NCBI RefSeq assembly: GCF_026241095.1
Contig: NZ_JAPFGB010000005.1
Location: forward strand, 186,001 to 250,000
Direction: 5' to 3'
Length of the DNA: 64,000 nucleotides
DNA from: Saccharopolyspora sp. NFXS83
GTDB taxonomy: Bacteria; Actinomycetota; Actinomycetes; Mycobacteriales; Pseudonocardiaceae
Below, one piece after another: positions 17,831 through 26,498 of the stretch. Each line of letters begins with the position of its first letter. The first letter of the stretch is position 1. The notes under the pieces are model-generated. The model was given only the letters and a program-made list of their open reading frames with translations, had not been told where the DNA came from and made no database searches. The position numbers and the translations under genes are program-made.

Positions 17831-18202
17831 TCAGTCCCGAGGACCAGAGTGCAGGTCGGTTTGCTTCGCGGCGGTGCCGTAGGCGAGGTGCGCCGGGTAG
17901 CGGGACTCGTTGCGGTCGATCTTGGCGTGGGCGGCTTCGACCAGGTCGATGCCCGCGGCTTCGGTGAACTGGACCAGGTAGAGCAGCACGTCGGCGGCCT
18001 CGTCGGCCAGCCGCTCCTGCAGCGCGCCCTGCTCCAGACCGTCGGCGACGGAGGCGTCGTCGAGCCACTGCAACTCCGCGATCAGCTCGCCCGCCTCACC
18101 GCTGAGCGCCATCGCGAGGTTCTTCGGGCTGTGGAACCGCCCCCAGTCGCGCTCCTGCGCGAAGGTGCGCAACCGGGCCCGGAGCTCAGCGATGCTGTCC
18201 AT
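17831..18202 (-). CDS. MazG-like nucleotide pyrophosphohydrolase
   Basis: The product (123 residues) is a single all-alpha NTP-PPase domain of the MazG/dCTPase (RS21-C6) type. It carries the metal-binding EAGELIAELQW (ExxE) and ADEAADVLLYL (ExxD) motifs on paired helices, as expected for hydrolysis of non-canonical or excess (d)NTPs to NMP and pyrophosphate. It reads towards the Beta-family gene and stops 41 bases from it. Confidence 0.9.
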   Translation of the reverse strand: MDSIAELRARLRTFAQERDWGRFHSPKNLAMALSGEAGELIAELQWLDDASVADGLEQGALQERLADEAADVLLYLVQFTEAAGIDLVEAAHAKIDRNESRYPAHLAYGTAAKQTDLHSGPRD

Positions 18203-18262
18203 GGCCGGACACGGTAGCGGCGTGCGCGAGGACGCATTCCCCTGGGCGGGGCCCGGGTGGGC

Positions 18263-19132
18263 TCAGCCGAGTTCGGCGAGGCGCGGCACGACCGCTCCCG
18301 CGAACTCGCCGACCATCGCCGCCGGATCCGGGCCGGTGGGCACGATCTCGACCAGTTCGACGCCGAGGCGGGCGTACTCGTCCATCCGGGACAGGAAGTC
18401 GTCCGGGGTGCCGAGGTCGCCCGCGGCGATGATGGTCTTCTGGACCTCCGCGGGGTCGCGGCCCTCCGACTCGCAGTGCCGGGCGAGGACCTCCAGCTTG
18501 TGCCGGACGTCGTCCGGTCCGGTGGCGAACAGGTTGCAGGCATCGGCGTACCGCGCCACCAGGCGCAGCGTCTTGCGCTCCCCGCCACCGCCGACGAGCA
18601 CCCGCGGGCCGGGGCGCTGGATCGGGCGCGGACGGCAGATCGTCTCCGCCAGCTCGTAGTGCCTGCCGGTGAAGGGGCCTTCTTCGTCGCTCCACATCCG
18701 GCGGCAGATCTGCAGCGTCTCCTCCAGCCGTTCGAACCGTTCCGCCAGCGGCGGGAACGGGACGCCGAGCCCGCGGTGCTCGCGCTCGTACCAGGCCGCG
18801 CCGATTCCCAGCAGCGCGCGACCCCCGGACAGCACGTCCAGGGTGGTGACGATCTTCGCCAGCAGCCCGGGATGCCGGTAGGTCACGCCGGTCACCAGCA
18901 GCCCCAGGTCCATGCGGCTGGTCTTGCCCGCGAGGAACCCGAGCGAGGTGTAGCCCTCCAGCATCGGGTCCTGGGACGTCGCGAAGTGCTCCATCTGGAA
19001 CCAGTGGTCCATGAGGCTGAACCGGGTGCACCCGGCTCCTTCGGCGGCGACCGCGGTGGCGGACAGCGCTCCGGCGAGCGAGCCGGGCTCGCCGGGGAGG
19101 GTGAAGTTCACGAAGTGGATGCCGAGCTGCAC
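18263..19132 (-). CDS. LLM class (luciferase-like) F420-dependent oxidoreductase
   Basis: The 289-residue TIM-barrel protein shows features of the actinobacterial F420-binding group: GIHFVNFTLPG at strand 1, SLMDHWFQ, the non-prolyl cis-type region TGVTYRHPGLLAKIVTTLDVLSGGRALLGIGAAWYEREHRGLGV, and VLVGGGGERKTLRLVARYADACN. GTG 19132 is preferred to GTG 19147 because GAGGAG lies seven bases upstream of it. The substrate is unknown. Gene order does not suggest a pathway. Confidence 0.88.
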   Translation of the reverse strand: MQLGIHFVNFTLPGEPGSLAGALSATAVAAEGAGCTRFSLMDHWFQMEHFATSQDPMLEGYTSLGFLAGKTSRMDLGLLVTGVTYRHPGLLAKIVTTLDVLSGGRALLGIGAAWYEREHRGLGVPFPPLAERFERLEETLQICRRMWSDEEGPFTGRHYELAETICRPRPIQRPGPRVLVGGGGERKTLRLVARYADACNLFATGPDDVRHKLEVLARHCESEGRDPAEVQKTIIAAGDLGTPDDFLSRMDEYARLGVELVEIVPTGPDPAAMVGEFAGAVVPRLAELG

Positions 19133-19272
19133 GGCGGAACTCCTCACGGATGTCGGGTGAGCGGCGCGGTGGCCATCCGCGGACGGCCACCGCGCTCAGA
19201 ACACCACCCTGGTGGAAGCGTCGCCTTCCGAGCTGGCCCCGCCGATCCGAGGATCAGCGGTTTACCTGCCCG

Positions 19273-20265
19273 TCACGCGCCGGGTGCGGCTCCGGCGAAC
19301 TGCATCGCCTTGTACGGCCAGTCGTGCTCGGTGTTCCACTGGCTGACCACCAGGTGCAGGTCGTCGAGGGTGGAGCCGGGCACGATGTAGCCGCCGTAGA
19401 GCTGCGCCACGTGGCCTCGGGCGTGGTCCTCGCCGTTCCAGGCTGCGCCCTGCACCGCGGTCGCCCGCGGCACCTCGTACAGGTTCGCGGTGGGCACGTC
19501 CATGTTCAGCACGTCGATCCGGTAGTCCCCGGCGTTGAACAGCGCCAGCAGCCACCGCCCGCCGACGGGCCGCAGGCACAGCTCGCCGTAGGCACCGGTG
19601 AGCGCGATCGTGGGCGGATTGCCCCACGCCCACGCGCCGTCGCGGAACCCCCAGCCCTCCCACGCGCGGGGGTCGGCGAGCCGGTCCGCGGGCACCCGGT
19701 GCAGCAGCAGTCCCTGGTCGCGGCGGAAACCGGTGGTGAAGGCGTACACGTAGCCGTCGTCGCCGAGGCCCCAGGTCAGCATCTGGAACAGGCCGCCGTG
19801 CAGGTCTCCGGGCCACGTGGTGCCGGTGTGCTGCCAGCTCTCGCCGTTGTCGACGGAGCTGTGCAGCTCGGTCCAGTGCACGTTGCCGATGCCCTGGCAC
19901 ACCATGACGTGCAGGTACATCGTGTCCCCGACGGTGATCAGGTCGGTCGGGATGACGGTGCTGACGTGACGGCCGTGGATCACGGTGTCGTGCTCGTACG
20001 GCAACGCCTGCCCCGCGTAGGAGTCGGGGCCGATCGACCCGGTCCACCCGACGCCCGCGGTCGCGGTGGACGGGTCCGCGAACAGCACCACCGGTGACCG
20101 CCAGCCCGGCCCGCCGACACCGGCCCGTTCGAACGTGTCGCCGAACACCGACACGATCCGCCCGTCCGGCGCCGTGGCCATGACGCCCAGGTCGGTACCT
20201 CCGATGCCGAACCGGTCGGTCACTCCGGGGCCGGTCAGGTCCTTCACCTTGCGCACCAGCGTCAC
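19273..20265 (-). CDS. DUF4185 domain protein
   Basis: The 330-residue protein matches DUF4185, a five-bladed propeller fold related to glycoside hydrolases and lectins: DRFGIGGTDLGVMATAPDGRIVSVFGDTF near the start, HVSTVIPTDLI, then GIGNVHWTELHSSVDNGESW and the C-terminal YGGYIVPGSTLDDLHLVVSQWN. No signal peptide is visible with the GTG at 20265, which follows GAGAGGA; the upstream 25 codons also contain none. It could act on a carbohydrate, but no activity is assigned to the family. It is followed by 140 bases before the LLM gene. Confidence 0.83.
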   Translation of the reverse strand: MTLVRKVKDLTGPGVTDRFGIGGTDLGVMATAPDGRIVSVFGDTFERAGVGGPGWRSPVVLFADPSTATAGVGWTGSIGPDSYAGQALPYEHDTVIHGRHVSTVIPTDLITVGDTMYLHVMVCQGIGNVHWTELHSSVDNGESWQHTGTTWPGDLHGGLFQMLTWGLGDDGYVYAFTTGFRRDQGLLLHRVPADRLADPRAWEGWGFRDGAWAWGNPPTIALTGAYGELCLRPVGGRWLLALFNAGDYRIDVLNMDVPTANLYEVPRATAVQGAAWNGEDHARGHVAQLYGGYIVPGSTLDDLHLVVSQWNTEHDWPYKAMQFAGAAPGA

Positions 20266-20353
20266 GGTCCTCTCGCGTTCGCACCGGCCGTTCCGGTGCC
20301 GCGGGTCCGACTGTAAGTGCGCCCGCCCCAGTGATCGCACGCCGGGAGCGGGC

Positions 20354-21610
20354 TCACCCGTGCTCGTCGGCCACGGTCTCCTCGCCCGCGTCCTCGGGTT
20401 CGCCGGGCTCCGCCGAGGGGTCGATGAGCGCCCGGATCCCCGCGTTGAGCAGGGCGATCGCGGGCACCGCGAACACCGCGCCCGCCACCCCGGCGCCGAG
20501 GAAACCGGCGGTGATGCCGAGGACGACGGCCAGCGGGTGCAGCCGCACGGCGTGCCCGAGGATCAGCGGCTGCAGCACGTGCCCCTCCAGCTGCATCACC
20601 CCGACGACGATGGCGAGCACGATGAGCGCGGGCAGCGGACCGGTGGTGACCAGCGCCATCAGCACCGCGATCGAGCCGGCGATCATCGCTCCGACGTAGG
20701 GCACGAACGCGCCGATGAACACCAGCGCCGCCAGCGCCGCCGCCAGCGGCACACCGACGATGGCGCATCCGACGCCGACGCCCACCGCGTCCATCAACGC
20801 CACCGCCGCGCTCGCCCGGACGTAGGCGACCAGCGACTCGAACGCGCGCCGTCCGGCCAGGTCGACGCGGTCCCGGACGTGCCCGGGCACGGTGAGCTTG
20901 AGGACGAACCGCCAGATCGACCGGCCGTCGCGCAGGAAGAAGATCAGCGTGAACAGGGCGATCAGCAGCCCGCTGCCGACGCTGAGCACGGTGCTCGCCG
21001 TGTTCAGCGCCCCTGCCGTGAGGCTGTTCTGGCTGCCGCGCAGGTAGTCGGTGACGCGCTGCACCCCTTGGTCGAGCTGTCCCTGGCTGAGCCGAAGCGG
21101 ACCGGTCCGGAGCCACTGGTGGACGCTCTCCACGGTGTGCGCGGCCTGCTCCTGCAACCCCGGCAGCCCGTTGATCACGGTGAGCACGACGAGCGCCAGC
21201 ACCCCGCCCACCACGACGAGCCCGAGCAGCAGCGCCAGCACCGTCGCCAACGTTCGCGGCACCCCGACCCGGTCCAGCCGGTCCACCAGCGGCGCGAGCA
21301 ACGCGGCGAGCAGCATCGCGACGCCGAGCGAGATCACCAGCTCGGAGAGCACCAGCGCGATTCGGCCCAGCACCACGAGCAGCGCCGCCACCGCCAGCAG
21401 CCGCCAGCTCACGGCCCCGGCGACTCGCAGCCCCCGCGGCACGGCCGGTCCGTCCCTTTCCTTCAGCGCTTCCTCCACCAGCACGTGATCGGCCTGATCG
21501 AGCAGCTCTAAACATCCGCCGAGGCTCGATCGGGTGGGCCGGTCGGCGAGCGCACGCTCCGCGCGCGGCCGGTCGCGGAGCAATTCCCATCCCAACCGAC
21601 CGAACGCCAT
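20354..21610 (-). CDS. AI-2E family transporter (PerM/TqsA-like membrane protein)
   Basis: The 418-residue product has a long N-terminal cytoplasmic part (about 65 residues) and seven to eight membrane helices with the AI-2E family signature near the end: FIGAFVPYVGAMIAGSIAVLMAL and HVLQPLILGHAVRLHPLAVVLGITAGFLGAGVAGAVFAVPAIALL. The family includes autoinducer-2 exporters and Na+/H+ antiporter-like proteins. The ATG at 21610 follows GAAGGA closely; an internal GTG near residue 43 is possible. Confidence 0.9.
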   Translation of the reverse strand: MAFGRLGWELLRDRPRAERALADRPTRSSLGGCLELLDQADHVLVEEALKERDGPAVPRGLRVAGAVSWRLLAVAALLVVLGRIALVLSELVISLGVAMLLAALLAPLVDRLDRVGVPRTLATVLALLLGLVVVGGVLALVVLTVINGLPGLQEQAAHTVESVHQWLRTGPLRLSQGQLDQGVQRVTDYLRGSQNSLTAGALNTASTVLSVGSGLLIALFTLIFFLRDGRSIWRFVLKLTVPGHVRDRVDLAGRRAFESLVAYVRASAAVALMDAVGVGVGCAIVGVPLAAALAALVFIGAFVPYVGAMIAGSIAVLMALVTTGPLPALIVLAIVVGVMQLEGHVLQPLILGHAVRLHPLAVVLGITAGFLGAGVAGAVFAVPAIALLNAGIRALIDPSAEPGEPEDAGEETVADEHG

Positions 21611-22005
21611 ATTCCTTCAACGCGAATTGCGAACAAACCCGCCCAAGTTGAAACTTCCACCGTCAGGGGACAATCTCATTTTTCCAGATCGCGTCTCTCG
21701 TTGAATCGTGTCGCCGCGCAGTTCCCACCCCGAGCCAGGACGAATTCATCGCCATTCCACTCGAACGACCCCGACTGCACACCGCGACGCGATTCGCAGC
21801 GTTTTCGCAGGTCACCAAGCTTATGAATGCAAACCAGTCGCCCAATTCTCCGCGCGCGAACCGGGCATGATTGTCTGCCCCAACGTACTCGCGAACGTTT
21901 CCGCAATTGCCCGGCGACACCGCGAATGGCGATGCTCTTGAAGCGCGCCGCACCCAGCACGGCTGCGGAGCGATCATCGTTCAACATTCAACCCAAGGGG
22001 AACTC
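21611..22005. other. Divergent intergenic region of lower GC, no gene recognised
   Basis: These 395 bases lie between the transporter and the crystallin-like gene and contain several A/T-rich patches (around 21660-21690 and 21800-21830). They probably hold both promoters. Two overlapping reverse frames of about 100 codons exist but lack ribosome binding sites and any family resemblance. Confidence 0.5.
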
Positions 22006-22359
22006 GTGACCGCAACAACGAAGAAGACCGTCCGAGGCGGGGCCGCCGCAGTCATCGCCGCCGCCGCGTTCACCATGCTCGGGCCGGTCGGAACCGCGTT
22101 CGCCATCAACCAGGTCGCCTGCGCTCCGGGCGAGAACTTCCTGAAGATCTGGTCGCACGCGACCAACGGTCCCGAGCAGGTGACGTGCTACGCGAACGGC
22201 GGGAAGATGGACTTCCACGGCCGGTGGATCGACAAGGTCTCCACGGGGAACAACACCTTCGTCTACTACGACGCCAACGGCGACGTCCTGCAGATCGACA
22301 AGTGGAACAACGTCAGCTTCAACAACGAGCCGAAGGTCAACGCGATCGAGATCCGGTGA
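22006..22359 (+). CDS. Secreted beta/gamma-crystallin fold protein (Streptomyces killer toxin-like family)
   Basis: GTG 22006, five bases after AAGGGG, starts a 117-residue precursor. A signal peptide (TKKTVRGGAAAVIAAAAFTMLGPVGTAFA) is cleaved near residue 32. The mature chain of about 85 residues has two Cys (VACAPG and VTCYANGG), many aromatic residues and the pattern CYANGGKMDF, GRWIDKVSTGNNTFVYYDANGDVLQIDKW typical of the single-domain crystallins related to SKLP and the Streptomyces metalloproteinase inhibitor. Known relatives inhibit proteases or kill yeast; which role applies here is open. A perfect terminator follows. Confidence 0.82.
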   Translation: MTATTKKTVRGGAAAVIAAAAFTMLGPVGTAFAINQVACAPGENFLKIWSHATNGPEQVTCYANGGKMDFHGRWIDKVSTGNNTFVYYDANGDVLQIDKWNNVSFNNEPKVNAIEIR

Positions 22360-22462
22360 CGGATCAACGGGTCGACGGGCGTCACTGGCGCTTCGGCTGA
22401 TCGTCGATCGCGGCCACCATCCGGTTCGCGGGGGATCCGGATTCCCGCACCGCTCGCCGTCG

Positions 22463-22490
22463 CCGGCCACGTCTTCCGGGACGTGGCCGG
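22463..22490 (+). terminator. Terminator of the crystallin-like gene
   Basis: CCGGCCACGTC (22463-22473) and GACGTGGCCGG (22480-22490) form a perfect 11-bp stem with a six-base loop, 103 bases after the stop codon and before the recombinase gene. Confidence 0.72.
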
Positions 22491-22607
22491 CATCGCCGGT
22501 GCCGCACCCGCCACCCCGAGCGCGCGGAGACCCCGCCGAGGCGTGGTTGTCGGTGGTGTCTGGTTCCATCTGGGCGGGTGATCATTCTGCTCGATGGAGG
22601 TGCGGAC

Positions 22608-23597
22608 GTGCGGGAGGCGACCGGGGGTTCGGTGGCGCGCTGGATGGAGGTGTACCTGGAACACCTCCAGGCCAGGAAGCTCGCCGCGAACTCGTTGCGG
22701 GCCTACCGGCTCGACCTCGGCTCGGTGGGCGGAGCGCTCGCGGACGTCACCGGCGCGGGCGTCGGTGAGCTGCCGATGGCCGCGGTGACGGCGTCGCAGC
22801 TGCGGTCCGCGTTCGCGCGGCACGCCGCCGCCCGCTCGGCCTCCTCGGTGACGCGGGCCTGGTCGACGTGGAACGGGTTCTTCGGCTTCCTCGTCGTCGA
22901 AGGCGCCGTCGGGGGCAATCCGATGCAAGTCGTGCCGAAACCCCGCAGCGCGCCGTCGACGCCGAAACCGCTGCAGGGCGAGGACACCCCGGAACGGCTG
23001 CTGCGGCTCGTCGCCGAAGGCGGGCGCCGCGCCCGGAACCCGTGGCCGGAACGGGATCTGGCGGTGCTGGCCGTGCTGCTGTGCACGGGAGTCCGCTCGG
23101 CGGAACTGCTCGACCTCACCGTCGCGTCGCTGGCCGGGCGGCCCGGTGACCGGCGGCTGCACGTGCACGGCAAGGGCGGCAAGAACCGCTCCATCCCCAT
23201 CGAAGGCGCGCTCGACGAGGTCGTCGGCGCCTACCTGAGTTCGCGGCGCGTCCGGTTCGGCGAGCGGCTGCCGGGCGCCGAACCGCTGTTCGTCGACCAC
23301 CGGGGCGAGCCGTTGCGCCGCGGCGGTCTCCAGTACCTGGTGCGCCAGTCGCTGCGCGCCGCGGGCATCTCCGACCGGGTGCAGCGGGGCGCGATGGTGC
23401 ACGCGCTGCGGCACACCTTCGCGACGCGGCTGGCCGAAGACGGCGCGAACGCGGCGGAGATCGCGAAGCTGCTGGGCCACGCGTCGATCAACTCCAGCCA
23501 GACCTACATCGACGTCACGGCCCGCGAGCAACGCCTCTCGGTCCGGGCCAACCGCACCCACCAGGTGCTGGGCGAACTCGCACCGCGCGAAGGATGA
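22608..23597 (+). CDS. Tyrosine recombinase (XerC/D-like integrase)
   Basis: The GTG at 22608 is chosen because GGAGGT ends six bases upstream; a GTG ten codons earlier has a poor site. The 329-residue product has an N-terminal SAM-like core-binding domain (VARWMEVYLEHLQARKLAANSLRAYRLDL) and a catalytic domain with all five key residues: Arg163 (TGVRSAELL), Lys189 (HGKGGKNR), His265/Arg268 (HALRHTF), His291 (LGHASI) and nucleophile Tyr300 (TYIDVT). Length and motifs suit either chromosome-dimer resolution or a stand-alone integrase. No att repeat, excisionase or phage genes are adjacent. Confidence 0.92.
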   Translation: MREATGGSVARWMEVYLEHLQARKLAANSLRAYRLDLGSVGGALADVTGAGVGELPMAAVTASQLRSAFARHAAARSASSVTRAWSTWNGFFGFLVVEGAVGGNPMQVVPKPRSAPSTPKPLQGEDTPERLLRLVAEGGRRARNPWPERDLAVLAVLLCTGVRSAELLDLTVASLAGRPGDRRLHVHGKGGKNRSIPIEGALDEVVGAYLSSRRVRFGERLPGAEPLFVDHRGEPLRRGGLQYLVRQSLRAAGISDRVQRGAMVHALRHTFATRLAEDGANAAEIAKLLGHASINSSQTYIDVTAREQRLSVRANRTHQVLGELAPREG

Positions 23598-23687
23598 GGG
23601 GCCGAACGATCCGCGCAGGTGCCGGGCGGCGGAACCGCACTGCCCGTCTTCGAACTCGCGGGCTGCCCCCGTCGTCCGCCTCTTGCC

Positions 23688-23702
23688 AGCGGCGAAGCCG
23701 CT
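23688..23702. repeat. Short AGCGGC/GCCGCT hairpin, core of the dispersed repeat family
   Basis: AGCGGC (23688-23693), GAA, GCCGCT (23697-23702), followed by GAGG, matches on the reverse strand the CTCAGCGGCTTCGCCGCT core found in the repeats near 40.3, 43.0 and 51.5 kb. It lies between the recombinase and VOC genes, which converge, so it may also serve as a terminator. Confidence 0.5.
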
Positions 23703-23802
23703 GAGGCTGACCAGACCCCATCGCAACAGGAGTGGAAGGGCGGGCAGCCAGCGGCTCGGCCGCTGGCGGAACGCGGATCAACAGGTCAGTCCGCGAAGAT
23801 CC

Positions 23803-24558
23803 CTAGCGAGCGGAGCCTTCGGACGGGGAACCGCCCCAGCGGCCGGTGTCGGTCGCGAGGCCGTACACCGCGCCCTGCGGGTCGGCGATGACGACGACCT
23901 CGCCCAGCACGGGGTGGTGCAGTCCGTCCACCACTCGGCCGCCGCCTTGGACGGCGCGGTTCGCGGCGAGATCCACGTCCTCGGTGGCGAAGTGGCACAA
24001 CCAGTCCCAGCGGCCGTCGACGCCCCGCCCGGATCGCGCGGCGAGCAGGCGGCCACCGGTGAGGTAGCGCCCGTCGTGCACCGCCCAGCCCAGCGTCGGC
24101 GCCCAGAACGCGTCCGCCCGCTCGGGAGCCCCCGTGCGCAGATCCACCCAGCAGGGCTCGCCGCGGCGCGGGCCCGGCGCCCACGGGCCGTGCTGGGCGC
24201 GGCCGGTCACCATCCGCGCGGTGATCTCGTCGGGGCCGACCAGATCTCCGTCGTGGCGCGCGCCGGCGAACACCACGTACCAGCCGGGACGCACACCGTG
24301 CGTGGCGGGACGCATCGAGGCGCAGTGCCGCTCTCCGACCCAGCATTCGAAACCGCCCGCGACCGAGTCCCACACCCGCCAGCCCAGCAGGTTCTGGTGG
24401 AACAGCGCCGCACCATCCAGGTCGTTGGTGATCAGTTCAACGCGACGCAGACCGCGCACGGCGGTGGGCTGGGGCACAGCGGGGTCGTCCTTCGGGATCG
24501 GGCAAGAGCCGTTGAGGCTCCATCCTGTCCTCCGAACGTGGAACGGACAATGCTCCAT
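23803..24558 (-). CDS. Two-domain VOC (glyoxalase/bleomycin-resistance fold) protein
   Basis: The 251-residue protein has two tandem vicinal-oxygen-chelate modules: RRVELITNDLDGAALFHQNLLGWRVWD at about residue 40 and PCWVDLRTGAPERADAFWAPTLGWAVHD at about 137, ending VVVIADPQGAVYGLATDTGRWG. Proteins of this shape in actinomycetes include hydroxylases and resistance proteins, but metal ligands are not complete enough to choose. The start at 24558 follows TAGGG; a later in-frame start near residue 27 (PQPTAVRGLRR) is also possible. Confidence 0.8.
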   Translation of the reverse strand: MEHCPFHVRRTGWSLNGSCPIPKDDPAVPQPTAVRGLRRVELITNDLDGAALFHQNLLGWRVWDSVAGGFECWVGERHCASMRPATHGVRPGWYVVFAGARHDGDLVGPDEITARMVTGRAQHGPWAPGPRRGEPCWVDLRTGAPERADAFWAPTLGWAVHDGRYLTGGRLLAARSGRGVDGRWDWLCHFATEDVDLAANRAVQGGGRVVDGLHHPVLGEVVVIADPQGAVYGLATDTGRWGGSPSEGSAR

Positions 24559-24606
24559 TCGGCCCTATGGAACTGTGTGATCGGACGCTCCGGTCACGCT
24601 CCGGCG

Positions 24607-26394
24607 TCAACGGCCTACCGCGTACCCCTGCATGCCGCGCGGATTCGCCGCCGCGGAGAGGATGCCGGTCTCCGGGTCGCGGGCCACCGCGCTGAGCCTG
24701 CCCTCCGACCACGGCTCCCCCACCGTCACGTCGTGCCCGCGGCGCCGGAGCTCGGCGATGGCCGAGTAGCCGATGCGCGACTCCACGGTGACGGCGCCGG
24801 GGCGCATGGCCCGCGGGTAGAACGAGCCGGGGAAGCTCTCGGAGTGCCAGTTCGGCGCGTCGATGGCGCCCTGCAGGTCGTAGCCGCCGCGCACCCGCTC
24901 GCGCAGGGCGACGGCGAGGAAGAAGTGCGTGCTCCACTGGTCCTGCTGGTCGCCGCCGGGCGTGCCGAACGCGAGCACGGGTTCGCCGCCGCGCAGCGCC
25001 AGCGACGGGGTCAGGGTGGTGCGCGGCCGTTTGCCGGGGGCCAGCGAGTTCGGCAGGTCCGGGTCTAGCCACGCCATCTGGAGCCGGGTGCCCAGCGGGA
25101 AGCCGAGTTCGCCGATCACCGGGTTGGAGTGCAGCCAGCCGCCGCTGGGCGTCGCGGCGATCATGTTGCCCCACCGGTCCACGATGTCCAGGTGGCAGGT
25201 GTCGCCGCGGGTCTCACCGGTGCGCGCCACCGTGGGTTCGCCCGCCCCCGCGGGCGCCACCAGGTCCAGCGCCCCGTGCTGCACCCGCTGGGCGTGCGCG
25301 CTGAGCTTGGGGACGCGTCCGCCGGGGCTGCCGGGGCGGAGCTCGGTCGAGGCCCGTTCGCCGATCAGGGCGCGGCGCTGGTCGTTGTAGGCGGAGTCGA
25401 GCAGGTCGTCGACGGTGACGTCGGTGCTGTCGCCGTACCAGGCCTCCCGATCGGCCATCGCGAGCTTGGTGCCTTCGATGAGGGTGTGCAGGTAGTCCGG
25501 GGTGTCGAGGTCGAGCGGGTCGGGCAGCAGCGCGAGCTGCTGCAGCAGCACCGGACCTTGGCTCCACAACCCGGCTTTGCAGACGGTCCAGCCGTTCCAG
25601 TCGTAGGTGGCGGGTTCCTCGTAGGTGGCGGTGAATCCGGCGAGGTCGTCGCCGGTGAGGGTTGCGGCGTGCCGCTCCCCCGAGCTGTCCATCGTGGACC
25701 GGGCGGCGGCGTCGGCGAGGGCTTCGGCGATGAACCCCTCGCGCCACACCCGCCGGGCCGCGTCGAGCTGCGCCTCGCGGGACGCCCCGGCGGCCTCGGC
25801 CTCGGCGAGCACCCGCCGCCACGTCCGCGCCAGCGCCGGGTTGCGCAGCAGCGCACCGGGCGCGGGCGGCTCGCCGCCGGGCAGGTAGAGCTCGGCGGAG
25901 GTGGCCCACTCCGAGGTGAACAGCTCGCGCACCGTCCGCACGGTCTGCCCGATGCGTTCCACCGCCGGGTGCCCGTTCTCGGCGTAGCCGATGGCGTACT
26001 TGAGCACGTCCGCGAGGGTTTTGGTGCCGTGGTCGCGCAACAGCAGCAGCCACGCGTCGAACGCGCCGGGCACGGCCGCGGCCAGCGGTCCGGTGCCGGG
26101 CACCAGTTCCAGCCCCAGGTCGCGGTAGTGCTCGATGGTCGCCCCGGCGGGCGCCGGGCCCTGACCGCACAGCACGGTCGGCGCACCCCCGGCAGGGGCG
26201 AAGATGATGGGGACCTCGCCGGCCGGACCGTTCAGGTGCGGTTCCACGACGTGCAGGACGAACCCGGCCGCCACCGCCGCGTCGAAGGCGTTGCCGTCGT
26301 CCTCCAGCACCGCCATCGCGGCCGAGGACGCCAGCCAGTGCGTCGAGGACACCATGCCGTGCGTGCCCTGCAGGGTCGGTCGGGTGGTGAACAA
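24607..26394 (-). CDS. Gamma-glutamyltransferase
   Basis: The product (595 residues) is an N-terminal-nucleophile hydrolase that transfers or hydrolyses gamma-glutamyl groups. I place the start at TTG 26394, six bases after GGAAGGA, since LFTTRPTLQGTHGM then aligns with my memory of related actinobacterial starts. The autocatalytic Thr399 is in GDTCHLDIVDRWGNMIAATPSGGW, and the GGDQQDQW and Arg-containing HLNGPAGEV segments match the glutamate-binding region. There is no signal peptide, so it is cytoplasmic by prediction. It is the last gene of the large reverse operon, suggesting that the imported compound or an intermediate carries a gamma-glutamyl or similar amide. Confidence 0.88.
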   Translation of the reverse strand: MFTTRPTLQGTHGMVSSTHWLASSAAMAVLEDDGNAFDAAVAAGFVLHVVEPHLNGPAGEVPIIFAPAGGAPTVLCGQGPAPAGATIEHYRDLGLELVPGTGPLAAAVPGAFDAWLLLLRDHGTKTLADVLKYAIGYAENGHPAVERIGQTVRTVRELFTSEWATSAELYLPGGEPPAPGALLRNPALARTWRRVLAEAEAAGASREAQLDAARRVWREGFIAEALADAAARSTMDSSGERHAATLTGDDLAGFTATYEEPATYDWNGWTVCKAGLWSQGPVLLQQLALLPDPLDLDTPDYLHTLIEGTKLAMADREAWYGDSTDVTVDDLLDSAYNDQRRALIGERASTELRPGSPGGRVPKLSAHAQRVQHGALDLVAPAGAGEPTVARTGETRGDTCHLDIVDRWGNMIAATPSGGWLHSNPVIGELGFPLGTRLQMAWLDPDLPNSLAPGKRPRTTLTPSLALRGGEPVLAFGTPGGDQQDQWSTHFFLAVALRERVRGGYDLQGAIDAPNWHSESFPGSFYPRAMRPGAVTVESRIGYSAIAELRRRGHDVTVGEPWSEGRLSAVARDPETGILSAAANPRGMQGYAVGR

Positions 26395-26498
26395 CCTGGT
26401 CCTTCCGCCGGTCGGGTCCGGGACAGTCAACACCACGACCGGGCGGAGATCCAGGAACGGTGCGCCGACTTCCCCGCCTGCGGCGGCCTCCGCACCGG

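Noticed and set aside
21663-21987. Two overlapping reverse frames of about 100 codons upstream of the crystallin-like gene
   Set aside because: They lack start sites and run through the promoter region of the crystallin-like gene.
22578-23597. Integrase as sign of a prophage or integrative element
   Set aside because: No att repeat, tRNA, excisionase, replication or structural phage gene was found near it; a stand-alone recombinase is as likely.
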